Assembly: GCA_050942625.1 (NCBI GenBank)
Contig: JBMNNS010000031.1
Location: forward strand, 1 to 18,184
DNA from: JBMNNS01 sp050942625
GTDB taxonomy: Bacteria > Bacillota > Dethiobacteria > DTU022 > UBA8154
Direction of reading: 5' to 3'
Length of the DNA stretch: 18,184 bases
Below, piece after piece: positions 1 to 7,270 of the stretch (within the stretch, counting starts at the first letter, position 1; each line of letters starts with the position of its first letter). The notes under the pieces were generated by a model. That model did no database searches. It was not told the origin of the DNA and saw only the letters and a list, made by a program, of their open reading frames with translations. A program made the translations under genes and the position numbers.

Positions 1-213
1 TTTGGGGAAAATAACGAACACAATGCTGTGCTGGAGATCAAGGGCGGTTCTGTAAGGATGCTTCCTATAGATAAAGGGCTCTGTCCCCAGGGTATTTGTG
101 CCCATACAGGATGGATTAGTAAAAACTACCAGAGTATTGTTTGTGTACCCAACCGCATTGTTATCGCTTTTAGCGATAAAGATTCGGATTTAGTTGACGG
201 GGTTACCTTTTAG
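1..213 (+). CDS. NusG domain II-like protein, 5'-truncated
   Basis: The frame is open from the first base of the window to a TAG at 211-213, so this is the C-terminal part of a gene that starts upstream; an internal GTG at 28 is unlikely to be the true start. The visible part matches the small NusG domain II-like family (NusG_II), which are typically short, secreted or membrane-anchored proteins in Clostridia. The diagnostic features are the core 'CPQGICAHTGWI' and the following 'SIVCVPNRIVI', with three cysteines spaced as in that family. The usual N-terminal membrane segment would lie outside the window. Function is not established for the family; it is not the transcription factor NusG itself. 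The next gene has its own strong promoter, so the two are probably separate transcription units. Confidence 0.75.
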   Translation, partial: FGENNEHNAVLEIKGGSVRMLPIDKGLCPQGICAHTGWISKNYQSIVCVPNRIVIAFSDKDSDLVDGVTF

Positions 214-246
214 GTTCAGGCCAAATCTTGCAGGGCAAGTAAAATC

Positions 247-276
247 TTGACAATAAAGTTAAAACTCATATATAAT
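247..276 (+). promoter_or_regulatory. Sigma-A promoter for the DUF177-rpmF-(fab) run
   Basis: A perfect -35 box TTGACA (247-252) and a perfect -10 box TATAAT (271-276) are separated by 18 bp. Transcription would begin near 283, inside an 8-bp palindrome TAAGCTTA (277-284), giving a 5' leader of about 25 nt before the GTG at 308. It lies just downstream of the preceding stop codon and is the best-looking promoter in the window. No FapR-like operator is visible next to it. Confidence 0.85.
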
Positions 277-307
277 TAAGCTTAGTTTTTAATGGGTGGT
301 AAAAAAA

Positions 308-838
308 GTGAAACTATATCTATCCGAACTGAAAAAGGCGGAGGGGGATTTTCTTCCCTATTCTGCCAGGCTAGAACTCGATCCCCTTGGGACAGATTTC
401 TCCCAAAATGAAAAAATAATTTTAGAGGTTGATTTAAAAGCAGCATACGTTCAACACCAGGTTCTTTTAAAAGGTAAATGGTGGGCAAAGGTTAGGGCTG
501 CCTGCGGGCGCTGCCTGGATGAATTTACCCTCTTGCTTCAGGGTAGTATAGATGATGAATTTAAACAGCTCAAGGATTCAGGGGAAAAGGGAGATGGTTT
601 GGCCTTTGTAGACGAAGAAAAAGGGGATGATTTTATTTTCAGGGGGGATGTACTGGACCTCAGGGAATATTTTAGACAGTTGTTTCTGATCGCCCAGCCC
701 TTGAAAATACTCTGTAGAAATGATTGTAAGGGTCTCTGCCCCATTTGCGGGACTAATAAAAATAGAAATGACTGTGATTGTGCTGAGGATAACATCGATC
801 CCCGTTGGTCCATGTTGCAAAAGCTTAAAGAAGGATAG
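308..838 (+). CDS. DUF177 (YceD/YlbN family) protein
   Basis: This 176-residue protein belongs to the DUF177/YceD family, which is nearly always encoded directly upstream of rpmF. In other organisms the family is linked to 23S rRNA accumulation or processing; the biochemical activity is not settled. The start 'MKLYLSELKK' fits the family N-terminus. Six cysteines and a CxC pair stand out: CGRC (66-69), C136, C140, 'LCPICG' (143-148) and C156/C158, which suggests bound metal in the C-terminal half. I chose GTG 308 because the SD-like GGGTGG (294-299) is about 8 nt upstream of it; a GTG at 296 is in frame but sits inside that SD. An acidic, low-similarity stretch (about 82-112) is normal for this family. 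Confidence 0.88.
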   Translation: MKLYLSELKKAEGDFLPYSARLELDPLGTDFSQNEKIILEVDLKAAYVQHQVLLKGKWWAKVRAACGRCLDEFTLLLQGSIDDEFKQLKDSGEKGDGLAFVDEEKGDDFIFRGDVLDLREYFRQLFLIAQPLKILCRNDCKGLCPICGTNKNRNDCDCAEDNIDPRWSMLQKLKEG

Positions 839-904
839 CATAAGTTGCCCTAAATTAGACTAGCATAGATTAAACAGTTCTAGATAGAGGAGGAGGTGTA
901 AATC

Positions 905-1090
905 ATGGCGGTTCCTAAGAGGAGAACATCTAAAACAAGAAGAAATAAGCGGAGAGCAAACTGGAAACTTGTTACACCTGGATTAGTCGCCTGTCCGCAA
1001 TGCCATGAGGCAAAATTGCCCCACCATGTCTGCCCGGAGTGTGGTTATTATAAAGGTAATGAAGTAATGACTATTGATGAGAAAAAATAA
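905..1090 (+). CDS. rpmF: 50S ribosomal protein L32
   Basis: A 61-residue basic protein of the usual L32 length, a component of the large ribosomal subunit. The N-terminus 'MAVPKRRTSKTRRNKRRANW' is the classic L32 signature. The C-terminal half carries a zinc ribbon with C30/C33 and C43/C46 (CPQC...CPEC), so this is the zinc-binding (C+) paralogue type rather than the cysteine-free form. A strong SD, GAGGAGGTG (about 889-898), precedes the ATG. It follows the DUF177 gene after 66 nt, the conserved pairing, and is followed by a hairpin that may partly separate it from plsX. Confidence 0.97.
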   Translation: MAVPKRRTSKTRRNKRRANWKLVTPGLVACPQCHEAKLPHHVCPECGYYKGNEVMTIDEKK

Positions 1091-1104
1091 ATTTCAAGTC
1101 AAAA

Positions 1105-1141
1105 CCTGGGCTATGTTTTTTTTGGCCCGGGAATTGTTTTA
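1105..1141 (+). terminator. Possible weak intrinsic terminator after rpmF
   Basis: CCTGGGC (1105-1111) can pair with GCCCGGG (1125-1131), giving 7 bp with one G-T wobble, around a T-rich loop. A short T-rich tail (TTGTTTTATT) begins 2 nt after the stem. The tail is interrupted and the loop is long, so partial read-through into plsX is likely. No clear promoter for plsX is visible in the remaining gap. Confidence 0.3.
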
Positions 1142-1188
1142 TTCATGGTTATTTTTGTTTTTAGGGAATTTTAAGGGAGATGGGTAAT

Positions 1189-2199
1189 TTGTTACGCGTA
1201 GCTGTCGATGCCATGGGAGGCGATCATGCCCCGGCTGAAATAGTGAAAGGTGTAATTTCAGCGGTAAACAGGGCAGCGGATCTGGAGGTACTGCTGGTTG
1301 GCTCTGAAAAAGCAATCTATGAAAGCATTGGACAGGAAATAAATATACCACGCCTTCGGATAATCAATACAGAAGAAGCCATTGGGAACGATGAGGATCC
1401 CGGGTTGGCAATTAGACGTAAGAGAAAAGCCTCTATGGTCGTGGCAATGGAATTAGTTCGTCGTGGTGAAGCAGAAGCAATTATTAGTGCAGGAAATACC
1501 GGTGCCCTTATGGCGGGAGGGCTTCTCTTTCTAGGAAGAATAAATGGCATTAAACGTCCAGGGTTGTTGACCGTTATCCCGACTTTTAAGGGCGGCGGGA
1601 TAGTGCTGCTTGATGTAGGAGCCAATGTAGATGCTAAACCTGAGCATATGCTTCAATATGCTTTAATGGGTAAAATATATGCCCAGGAGGTCCTTGGAAG
1701 AGAAAACCCACGTATTGCTTTGTTAAATGTGGGGAGCGAAGAAAATAAGGGCAGTGCCAAGATTAAAACCGCCCATAATCTCTTTAAGGAAAACGTTCAA
1801 AACTTTGTGGGAAATGTAGAAGCAAAAGACATTTTTCAAAACATGACTGATGTTCTCATCTGTGACGGTTTTGGAGGAAATGTATTGTTAAAGAGCATTG
1901 AAGGTGTTTCCAGGGATATTTTTAGTTACCTTCATGCTGAAATTAAGAAGGACATTAAGGCCAGGGTTGCCTCCACCTTGCTCCTTTCGGTATTTAGAAG
2001 GGTAAGGGCTAATTTGGATGAATCGGAACATGGGGGGGCTTTATTAATTGGCGTAAAGGGTGTTTGCATTAAATGCCATGGAGCATCAAGTGGTAAAACT
2101 ATTGCCCAGGCGTTACTAAAGCAAGTATACCCATTTGTTAACAATAATACGAATAGGAAAATTGAGGAAGCGATGAGGTTAACTACGCAGAAAGGATGA
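1189..2199 (+). CDS. plsX: Phosphate acyltransferase PlsX
   Basis: PlsX converts acyl-ACP and phosphate into acyl-phosphate, which PlsY then uses to acylate glycerol-3-phosphate; it is a peripheral membrane protein that starts phospholipid synthesis. The protein is about 336 residues, the usual length. Hallmarks are 'VAVDAMGGDHAP' near the N-terminus, 'SAGNTGALMAGG' (about 100-111), 'LLDVGANVD' (about 140-148) and 'CDGFGGNVLLK' further on. I prefer TTG 1189 because AAGGGAG (1173-1179) lies 9 nt upstream. The in-frame ATG at 1180 directly abuts that SD, but it cannot be excluded and would add three residues. It is separated from fabH by only 6 nt, so the two are surely co-transcribed. The fapR gene that often precedes plsX in Firmicutes is absent here. 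Confidence 0.96.
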   Translation: MLRVAVDAMGGDHAPAEIVKGVISAVNRAADLEVLLVGSEKAIYESIGQEINIPRLRIINTEEAIGNDEDPGLAIRRKRKASMVVAMELVRRGEAEAIISAGNTGALMAGGLLFLGRINGIKRPGLLTVIPTFKGGGIVLLDVGANVDAKPEHMLQYALMGKIYAQEVLGRENPRIALLNVGSEENKGSAKIKTAHNLFKENVQNFVGNVEAKDIFQNMTDVLICDGFGGNVLLKSIEGVSRDIFSYLHAEIKKDIKARVASTLLLSVFRRVRANLDESEHGGALLIGVKGVCIKCHGASSGKTIAQALLKQVYPFVNNNTNRKIEEAMRLTTQKG

Positions 2200-2205
2200 G
2201 GGGCT

Positions 2206-3195
2206 ATGAAAGCCGGGGAAAAGGTTGCGATAGTTTCGACTGGAAGGGCATTGCCGGCTGGAAAGATTACCAATATTGATTTGGAAAAAATAGTAGAAAC
2301 CAGTGATGAATGGATCAGGACAAGGACAGGGGTCAGGGAAAGAAGGATGTTGAGCGGCGAAGAAACGAATACTTCCCTTTCCGTTAAGGCTGCCCAGATA
2401 GCTCTTGAACGAGCCGGGTTAACCCCTGAGGATATTGACCTTCTTATTGTCGCCACAGTTACGGCAGATCTAACTTTACCTTCTGCAGCCTGCTTGATCC
2501 AGGCCCAACTAAACGCTTCCAACGCAGCAGCATTTGATCTTGCCGCAGGGTGTACAGGTTTTCTTTACGGCCTAAATATAGCAGAACAATACCTGAAAAT
2601 GGATGCTGCCAAAAATGTTCTCCTGGTAGGGGTTGATACCCTTTCACCCATCATTGACTGGCAGGATAGAAACACTTGTGTTCTTTTTGGAGATGGTGCT
2701 GGTGCTGTTGTACTGCAAAAGGCAGAAGGGGATCGTGGCATACTGGCCTCTAAAATGTATTCTGACGGTAGTAAAGCCAACTTGCTTTATATCCCGGCAG
2801 GGGGGAGTAGGCTGCCTCCATCGAAAAAGACAATCCAGGAAAGGCAGCATTATGTAAAGATGAACGGACCCGAAATTTTTAAATTCGCTGTAAAAGTCAT
2901 GACTGAATCTACATTGCACGTCCTTAATATGTGTGGAAAAACACCACAAGACCTGGATTTTCTACTACCACATCAGGCTAATATCCGCATCATAGAACTG
3001 GCCTGTAAAAAATTAGGGCTAAAATCCGAGCAGGTTCTAGTTAATATACAGCGTTATGGAAATATGTCTTCCGCCGCAATCCCTGTCTTGTTGGACGAAG
3101 CCCTTCAGGATGGGAAAATAAAAAGTGGGGACCTCCTGGCCCTAGTAGCATTCGGAGCAGGGTTGACCTGGGGTTCCGCTGTTTTGAGGTGGTAG
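2206..3195 (+). CDS. fabH: Beta-ketoacyl-ACP synthase III (FabH)
   Basis: FabH starts type II fatty acid synthesis by condensing an acyl-CoA primer with malonyl-ACP. The 329-residue protein has the complete Cys-His-Asn triad: Cys116 in 'AAGCTGF', His256 in 'LLPHQAN' and Asn286 in 'RYGNMSSA'. The N-terminal 'TSDEWIRTRTGVRERR' segment is typical of the CoA-binding part of the family. The C-terminal 'LALVAFGAGLTWGSAVLRW' closes the thiolase fold as expected. A GATGAGGGG ribosome site precedes ATG 2206 and overlaps the plsX stop, consistent with translational coupling. Primer preference (acetyl or branched) cannot be read from the sequence with confidence. Confidence 0.97.
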   Translation: MKAGEKVAIVSTGRALPAGKITNIDLEKIVETSDEWIRTRTGVRERRMLSGEETNTSLSVKAAQIALERAGLTPEDIDLLIVATVTADLTLPSAACLIQAQLNASNAAAFDLAAGCTGFLYGLNIAEQYLKMDAAKNVLLVGVDTLSPIIDWQDRNTCVLFGDGAGAVVLQKAEGDRGILASKMYSDGSKANLLYIPAGGSRLPPSKKTIQERQHYVKMNGPEIFKFAVKVMTESTLHVLNMCGKTPQDLDFLLPHQANIRIIELACKKLGLKSEQVLVNIQRYGNMSSAAIPVLLDEALQDGKIKSGDLLALVAFGAGLTWGSAVLRW

Positions 3196-3214
3196 CAGGT
3201 CCGTATTAAATAGT

Positions 3215-3238
3215 GAGTCTGTTTTAGAGTCTGTCTTA
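3215..3238 (+). repeat. 12-bp tandem duplication between fabH and fabD
   Basis: GAGTCTGTTTTA (3215-3226) is immediately followed by GAGTCTGTCTTA (3227-3238), identical at 11 of 12 positions. It fills most of the 57-nt gap and ends just before the fabD SD (GGGAGG). It looks like a small slippage duplication; no function is evident. Confidence 0.7.
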
Positions 3239-3252
3239 AATGGGAGGTTTTT

Positions 3253-4191
3253 ATGCAAAACTGTGTCTTTCTTTTCCCGGGCCAGGGTGCCCAGTATGTA
3301 GGTATGGGGCAAGAATTTGCCAGAACCTACCCCAGTGCAAGGGCTGTTTTTCAAAAAGCAGATGAAATTCTGGGGTTTGAGTTAAGCAAAAAAATTTTTG
3401 AGGGGACAGAAGAAGAACTTAAAAGAACGGAAATAACCCAGCCCGCAGTTTTGACTACCAGCGTAGCTATTTTTACCGTGTTAAAGGAAAAGGGGTTCTT
3501 GCCAGGGGCTGTGGCAGGTTTAAGCCTGGGAGAATATAGCGCCCTTGTATGTTCAGAAGCACTGGAATTTGAGGAAAGTCTCTACCTGGTCCAGAAAAGA
3601 GCCCAATACATGCAGGAGGCTGTTCCTCCAGGAAGGGGTGCAATGGCAGCAGTCATGGGACTTACCTCTGAACAAGTACATACTCTCTGCAGGCAAGGCA
3701 GCCTTTTTTCCCATGTTGAACCGGTCAACTATAATTGCCCCGGGCAGATAGTCGTCGCAGGTTACAAAGAAGGGGTAGAAGAAGTATGCCGTTTAGTTAA
3801 GGAGAGCAGGGGCAGGGCTGTGATGCTTTCTGTTAGTGCTCCTTTTCATAGTAAATTGCTTAAACCTGTTGAAGAAAAAATGGAGCAACTATTAAAAGAT
3901 GTCTCAATTAAGGAACCAAAATATCCTTTTGTAGCCAACGAAAGTGCAAAATATTTAAAAGATCCCCAAAGGATCAGGGAATCGCTTATTAAACAAGTAT
4001 CTTCCCCTGTTTTATGGGAAGATTCCATGAAACTTTTACTCCGTGATGGACATAACCTTTTTGTAGAGGTCGGCCCGGGGCATACTTTGACCGGCTTTAT
4101 GAAAAAAATAGACAGGAAAACCAAAATATCTCCTGTTGAAAATCTGGAAACATTCAGCAGGTTTAGCAAATTGCTCAGGGAGGTCGGCTAA
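3253..4191 (+). CDS. fabD: Malonyl-CoA:ACP transacylase (FabD)
   Basis: FabD loads the malonyl group from malonyl-CoA onto acyl carrier protein, providing the extender unit for fatty acid elongation. The 312-residue protein shows the family's oxyanion-hole motif 'FPGQGAQYVGMG' near the N-terminus, the nucleophile Ser91 in 'GLSLGEY', the malonyl-carboxylate-binding Arg116 in 'QKRAQYM', and the catalytic His199 in 'SAPFHS'. Late motif 'VEVGPGHTLTG' is also present. The SD GGGAGG lies 6-7 nt before ATG 3253. The gene ends 2 nt before fabG. Confidence 0.97.
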   Translation: MQNCVFLFPGQGAQYVGMGQEFARTYPSARAVFQKADEILGFELSKKIFEGTEEELKRTEITQPAVLTTSVAIFTVLKEKGFLPGAVAGLSLGEYSALVCSEALEFEESLYLVQKRAQYMQEAVPPGRGAMAAVMGLTSEQVHTLCRQGSLFSHVEPVNYNCPGQIVVAGYKEGVEEVCRLVKESRGRAVMLSVSAPFHSKLLKPVEEKMEQLLKDVSIKEPKYPFVANESAKYLKDPQRIRESLIKQVSSPVLWEDSMKLLLRDGHNLFVEVGPGHTLTGFMKKIDRKTKISPVENLETFSRFSKLLREVG

Positions 4192-4193
4192 TA

Positions 4194-4937
4194 ATGGGTT
4201 TAGAAGGAAAGGTTGCCCTGGTAACAGGCGGTTCCAGGGGTATAGGTAAAGAAATCGTCCTTGCCCTTTCCGGCGCAGGTGCGGCAGTGCTTATTAATTA
4301 CCACAGTCAGGCAGATGCTGCTGAAAAAGTGTTAAAGGAAGTAGAAGAAAATGGAGGCAGGGGCATTACTTTTCAGGCAGATGTAACCTCCTTGGAGGAA
4401 TGTGAAAGGATGGTTCAAGCTGCCCTTGATCATTTTGGAAGAATTGATATACTTATTAATAATGCAGGTTTACGGAGAGATAACCTCCTTATTTCCATGA
4501 AACCTGAAGATTGGGATCTGGTAATCGATACTAACCTGAAAGGGGTTTTTAACCCCTGTAAAGCCGTTTTAAGGCCCCTTTTAAAGCAAAAAAGTGGTGG
4601 AAGAATTATTAATATCGCTTCTATTTCGGGATTGGTTGGAAACAGTGGGCAAACCAACTATGCAGCTTCAAAAGGCGGTGTCATTGCTTTAACAAAATCG
4701 CTGGCAAAAGAGGTGGGCAAACGGGGCATAACCGTCAATGCTATTGCCCCCGGTTTTATAGAAACTGATATGACAGAAGAATTGCCCCCAGAACTTAAAA
4801 AAGCAGCTTTGTCCCGTATAGCATTGGGAAAGTTTGGAAAACCTGAAGATGTTGCGCAAGCAGTTCTATTTTTAGCCCGGGAGGCAAATTATATTACCGG
4901 TGCTGTAATAGCGATCGATGGGGGGTTGGTTTTGTAA
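4194..4937 (+). CDS. fabG: 3-oxoacyl-ACP reductase (FabG)
   Basis: FabG performs the first reduction of each elongation cycle, turning 3-oxoacyl-ACP into 3-hydroxyacyl-ACP with NADPH. The 247-residue protein is a classical short-chain dehydrogenase. It has the nucleotide-binding loop 'TGGSRGIG' (11-18), 'NNAG' (89-92), and the catalytic tetrad Asn114, Ser143, Tyr156 and Lys160 (the last two in 'NYAASK'). The end 'GAVIAIDGGLVL' is typical of FabG. AGGGAGGT (4177-4184), inside the 3' end of fabD, is the SD, and fabD's stop is 2 nt upstream of the ATG, so translation of the pair is coupled. Confidence 0.97.
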   Translation: MGLEGKVALVTGGSRGIGKEIVLALSGAGAAVLINYHSQADAAEKVLKEVEENGGRGITFQADVTSLEECERMVQAALDHFGRIDILINNAGLRRDNLLISMKPEDWDLVIDTNLKGVFNPCKAVLRPLLKQKSGGRIINIASISGLVGNSGQTNYAASKGGVIALTKSLAKEVGKRGITVNAIAPGFIETDMTEELPPELKKAALSRIALGKFGKPEDVAQAVLFLAREANYITGAVIAIDGGLVL

Positions 4938-4997
4938 TCAACCATTTTCGTCCCAAAATATTGTTGTCAACCTTGGGAAGGGGGGTGAACTTTTAAA

Positions 4998-5231
4998 ATG
5001 GATATTTTTGAAAAGGTAAGGACCTTAATCGTGGAGCAGCTGGACGTTGATTCCAAAAAAATTACTACAGAGACCACTTTTGAGGATATTGATGCAGATT
5101 CATTGGATGTAGTTGAACTGGTAATGGCCCTTGAAGAAGAATTTGATCTGGAAATTGCCGATGAAGATGTGGAACAAATTAAAACAGTTGGTGATATTGT
5201 CAATTACATAGAGGAAAATATTTCAAAATAA
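4998..5231 (+). CDS. acpP: Acyl carrier protein
   Basis: A 77-residue, strongly acidic protein that carries growing acyl chains on a phosphopantetheine arm and is the shared partner of FabD, FabG, FabF, FabH and PlsX. The attachment serine is Ser35 in the conserved 'DADSLDVVELVMALEEEF'. Length and charge are standard. The ribosome site AAGGGGGTGA (4979-4988) is close to the full anti-SD complement, in keeping with the high expression expected for ACP. It sits between fabG and fabF, the usual position. Confidence 0.97.
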   Translation: MDIFEKVRTLIVEQLDVDSKKITTETTFEDIDADSLDVVELVMALEEEFDLEIADEDVEQIKTVGDIVNYIEENISK

Positions 5232-5287
5232 TTAGTATAAGGGAACTTTAAAACACACCAGACAGCTGTATAAATGAGGTGAAGTGC

Positions 5288-6541
5288 GTGGCTAGACGCG
5301 TGGTCATTACCGGAGTTGGCGCTATAACACCAATAGGTAGCGGAAAGGACGAATACTGGGAAGGCCTTAAAAAAGGGAAATGCGGTGTAAGGGTTATCGA
5401 ACATATGCAGGAGTTTCCTACACGTATTGCTGCTATAGTTGAAGACTTTGTACCCGAGGATTATATGGAAAAACGGGATGTTAAAAAAATGGACCGTTTT
5501 ACCCATTTTGCCCAGGCTGCCTCACAAATGGCCCTGAAAGATGCAGAGTTAAACCTGGAAAATGAAGATAAGGAAAGAATAGGGGTTGCTGTTGGCTCGG
5601 GCATAGGGGGATTGGATACTATTGAAAAACAGTTTAAAATATTATTAGCCAAAGGCCCCCGCAGGGTAACTCCTTTTTTAGTCCCCATGCTTATTGCCAA
5701 TATGGCCTCCGGCTATATATCAATAGTCCATGGCATCCGGGGTCCCAACGTTACCTTGGTTACCGCCTGTGCCAGCGGAACCCATTCCATTGGCGAGGCT
5801 TTCCGGATCTTGCAAAGGGGTGAAGCTGATGTCATGATTGCAGGCGGGGCTGAGGCCCCCGTTACCTCTATTGCTTTTGCCGGTTTTTGTGCTGCCCGCG
5901 CTATGTCCACCCGCAATGATGCCCCGGAAAAAGCGTCCAGGCCATTTGATTTACACAGGGACGGTTTTGTAATTGGTGAAGGGGCCGGGATTTTGATCCT
6001 GGAAACCCTGGAACATGCCCTGGGAAGGAATGCTCCCATCTACGCGGAGATAGTAGGTTACGGCATGTCTGGGGATGCACACCATATGACAGCCCCTGAT
6101 CCAGAAGGTCAGGGCGCCTATATCTGTATGCAAAGGGCTTTAAATGATGCCCGGCTTAGCCCGGAAGAAGTTGACTATATTAATGCCCATGGAACTTCTA
6201 CGGAATATAACGATAAAATAGAAACACTTGCGATCAAAAGAATTTTTGGCAATAACTCCAAAAAAATCCTGGTCAGTTCAACCAAATCGATGCTCGGCCA
6301 TCTGCTTGGTGCCGCTGGAGGGGTAGAGATGGTCGCCACTCTTTTAAGTATGAAACATGGCATCATACCCCCTACTATTAATTATGAATATGAGGATCCT
6401 GAATGTGATCTGGATTATGTTCCCAACGTTGCAAGAGAAAAAGAGATCAAGGTTGCCATGTCCAACTCATTTGGTTTTGGGGGAACAAATGCCTGTTTGG
6501 TTGTTAAAAAATATGAACCTGCGGATGAGGAGCGGCTCTAA
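5288..6541 (+). CDS. fabF: Beta-ketoacyl-ACP synthase II (FabF)
   Basis: FabF elongates acyl-ACP by decarboxylative condensation with malonyl-ACP. With the start at GTG 5288 the protein has 417 residues and begins 'MARRVVITGVGAITPIG', as in the family. The catalytic triad is Cys161 ('TACASGTH'), His301 ('NAHGTST') and His338 ('KSMLGHLLGAAGG'), with the conserved Lys333. The C-terminal 'NSFGFGGTNACLV' loop is intact. I chose GTG 5288 because GAGGTGA (5276-5282) is 5 nt upstream; an in-frame GTG at 5279 overlaps that SD. The stop at 6539-6541 is 1 nt before the rnc start. Confidence 0.96.
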   Translation: MARRVVITGVGAITPIGSGKDEYWEGLKKGKCGVRVIEHMQEFPTRIAAIVEDFVPEDYMEKRDVKKMDRFTHFAQAASQMALKDAELNLENEDKERIGVAVGSGIGGLDTIEKQFKILLAKGPRRVTPFLVPMLIANMASGYISIVHGIRGPNVTLVTACASGTHSIGEAFRILQRGEADVMIAGGAEAPVTSIAFAGFCAARAMSTRNDAPEKASRPFDLHRDGFVIGEGAGILILETLEHALGRNAPIYAEIVGYGMSGDAHHMTAPDPEGQGAYICMQRALNDARLSPEEVDYINAHGTSTEYNDKIETLAIKRIFGNNSKKILVSSTKSMLGHLLGAAGGVEMVATLLSMKHGIIPPTINYEYEDPECDLDYVPNVAREKEIKVAMSNSFGFGGTNACLVVKKYEPADEERL

Positions 6542-6542
6542 A

Positions 6543-7238
6543 GTGAAAGATACTACTGCCGTACTTCTCAAGCTTTTAGGCTGGCCGGCTCAGAATTTGG
6601 ATCTTTATCAACAAGCTCTGACTCATTCTTCCTATGCTAATGAAGCCGAAAATATCCAGAGCAATGAACGCCTTGAATTTTTGGGGGATGCTGTTCTGGG
6701 GTTGGTTGTATCAGAAGAATTATTCAAGGCTTTCCCGGGCTTTTCAGAGGGAAAGCTAACCTTGATGCTCCATAACATAGTTAATGAAGAATCATTGGCA
6801 AGGCTCGCCCGGGGTATAAACCTGGGCTCTTATATCAGGTTTGGGAAAGGGGAGCTTGCCAGTAAGGGATTTAACAAACAATCTTTGCTCGCAGATGCAC
6901 TGGAAGCACTTATTGGTGCTCTTTTTCTAGATGTGGGTTTTTCACGTGCCAGGCCGCTGGTGCTGGATCTTTTTAGGCCCCTTTTAATGGATACAAAGAA
7001 GGAAAACTTTATCTTCGCCGACTATAAAACCTTGCTTCAAGAAATGTGCCAACTGCAATTGGAAGAAATACCTGTTTATGAAATTATCTCAGACTTCGGA
7101 CCACCTCATGACAAAACTTTTGTAGCCGTGGTAAAGTTTGCAGGTAAAATAATGGGAAAAGGAAAAGGAAAAAGTAAAAAAGAGGCAGAAAAATCGGCTG
7201 CTAAGAAAGCCTATCAATATTTTACCGGAAAAAACTAG
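6543..7238 (+). CDS. rnc: Ribonuclease III
   Basis: RNase III cleaves double-stranded RNA, chiefly in rRNA precursor processing, and in Firmicutes also in maturation of the SRP RNA. With GTG 6543 as start the protein has 231 residues. The catalytic domain carries the signature 'ERLEFLGDA' (42-50). The four metal-binding acidic residues are recognisable as Glu45, Asp49, Asp118 and Glu121. A double-stranded-RNA-binding domain follows from about 160 to the end, with the basic 'GKGKGKSKKEAEKSAAKKA' stretch. The frame stays open upstream within fabF, but GAGGAG (6527-6532), 10 nt before GTG 6543, and the family N-terminus favour this start. One difference: the usually conserved 'LTxxR' helix reads 'LTLML' here. 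Confidence 0.95.
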   Translation: MKDTTAVLLKLLGWPAQNLDLYQQALTHSSYANEAENIQSNERLEFLGDAVLGLVVSEELFKAFPGFSEGKLTLMLHNIVNEESLARLARGINLGSYIRFGKGELASKGFNKQSLLADALEALIGALFLDVGFSRARPLVLDLFRPLLMDTKKENFIFADYKTLLQEMCQLQLEEIPVYEIISDFGPPHDKTFVAVVKFAGKIMGKGKGKSKKEAEKSAAKKAYQYFTGKN

Positions 7239-7248
7239 CCAGTTTTTT
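7229..7248 (+). terminator. AT-rich hairpin at the rnc 3' end, terminator-like
   Basis: AAAAAACT (7229-7236) and AGTTTTTT (7241-7248) are perfect inverted repeats around a 4-nt loop, overlapping the rnc stop codon. Only one G-C pair is present, so the stem would be unstable and any termination weak. smc follows only 32 nt after rnc and no promoter is evident between them. Confidence 0.2.
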
Positions 7249-7270
7249 ATTATTTAGTCAGGGTGGTTGC

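Noticed and set aside
1932..2522. 196-codon open frame on the - strand across plsX and fabH
   Set aside because: It is antisense to two intact, well-conserved genes, has no recognisable domain, and its Ser/Leu-rich composition is what the complement of these genes produces.
6357..6542. Upstream extension of the rnc frame into fabF
   Set aside because: The frame is open by chance within fabF. The SD at 6527-6532 and the family N-terminus place the start at GTG 6543.
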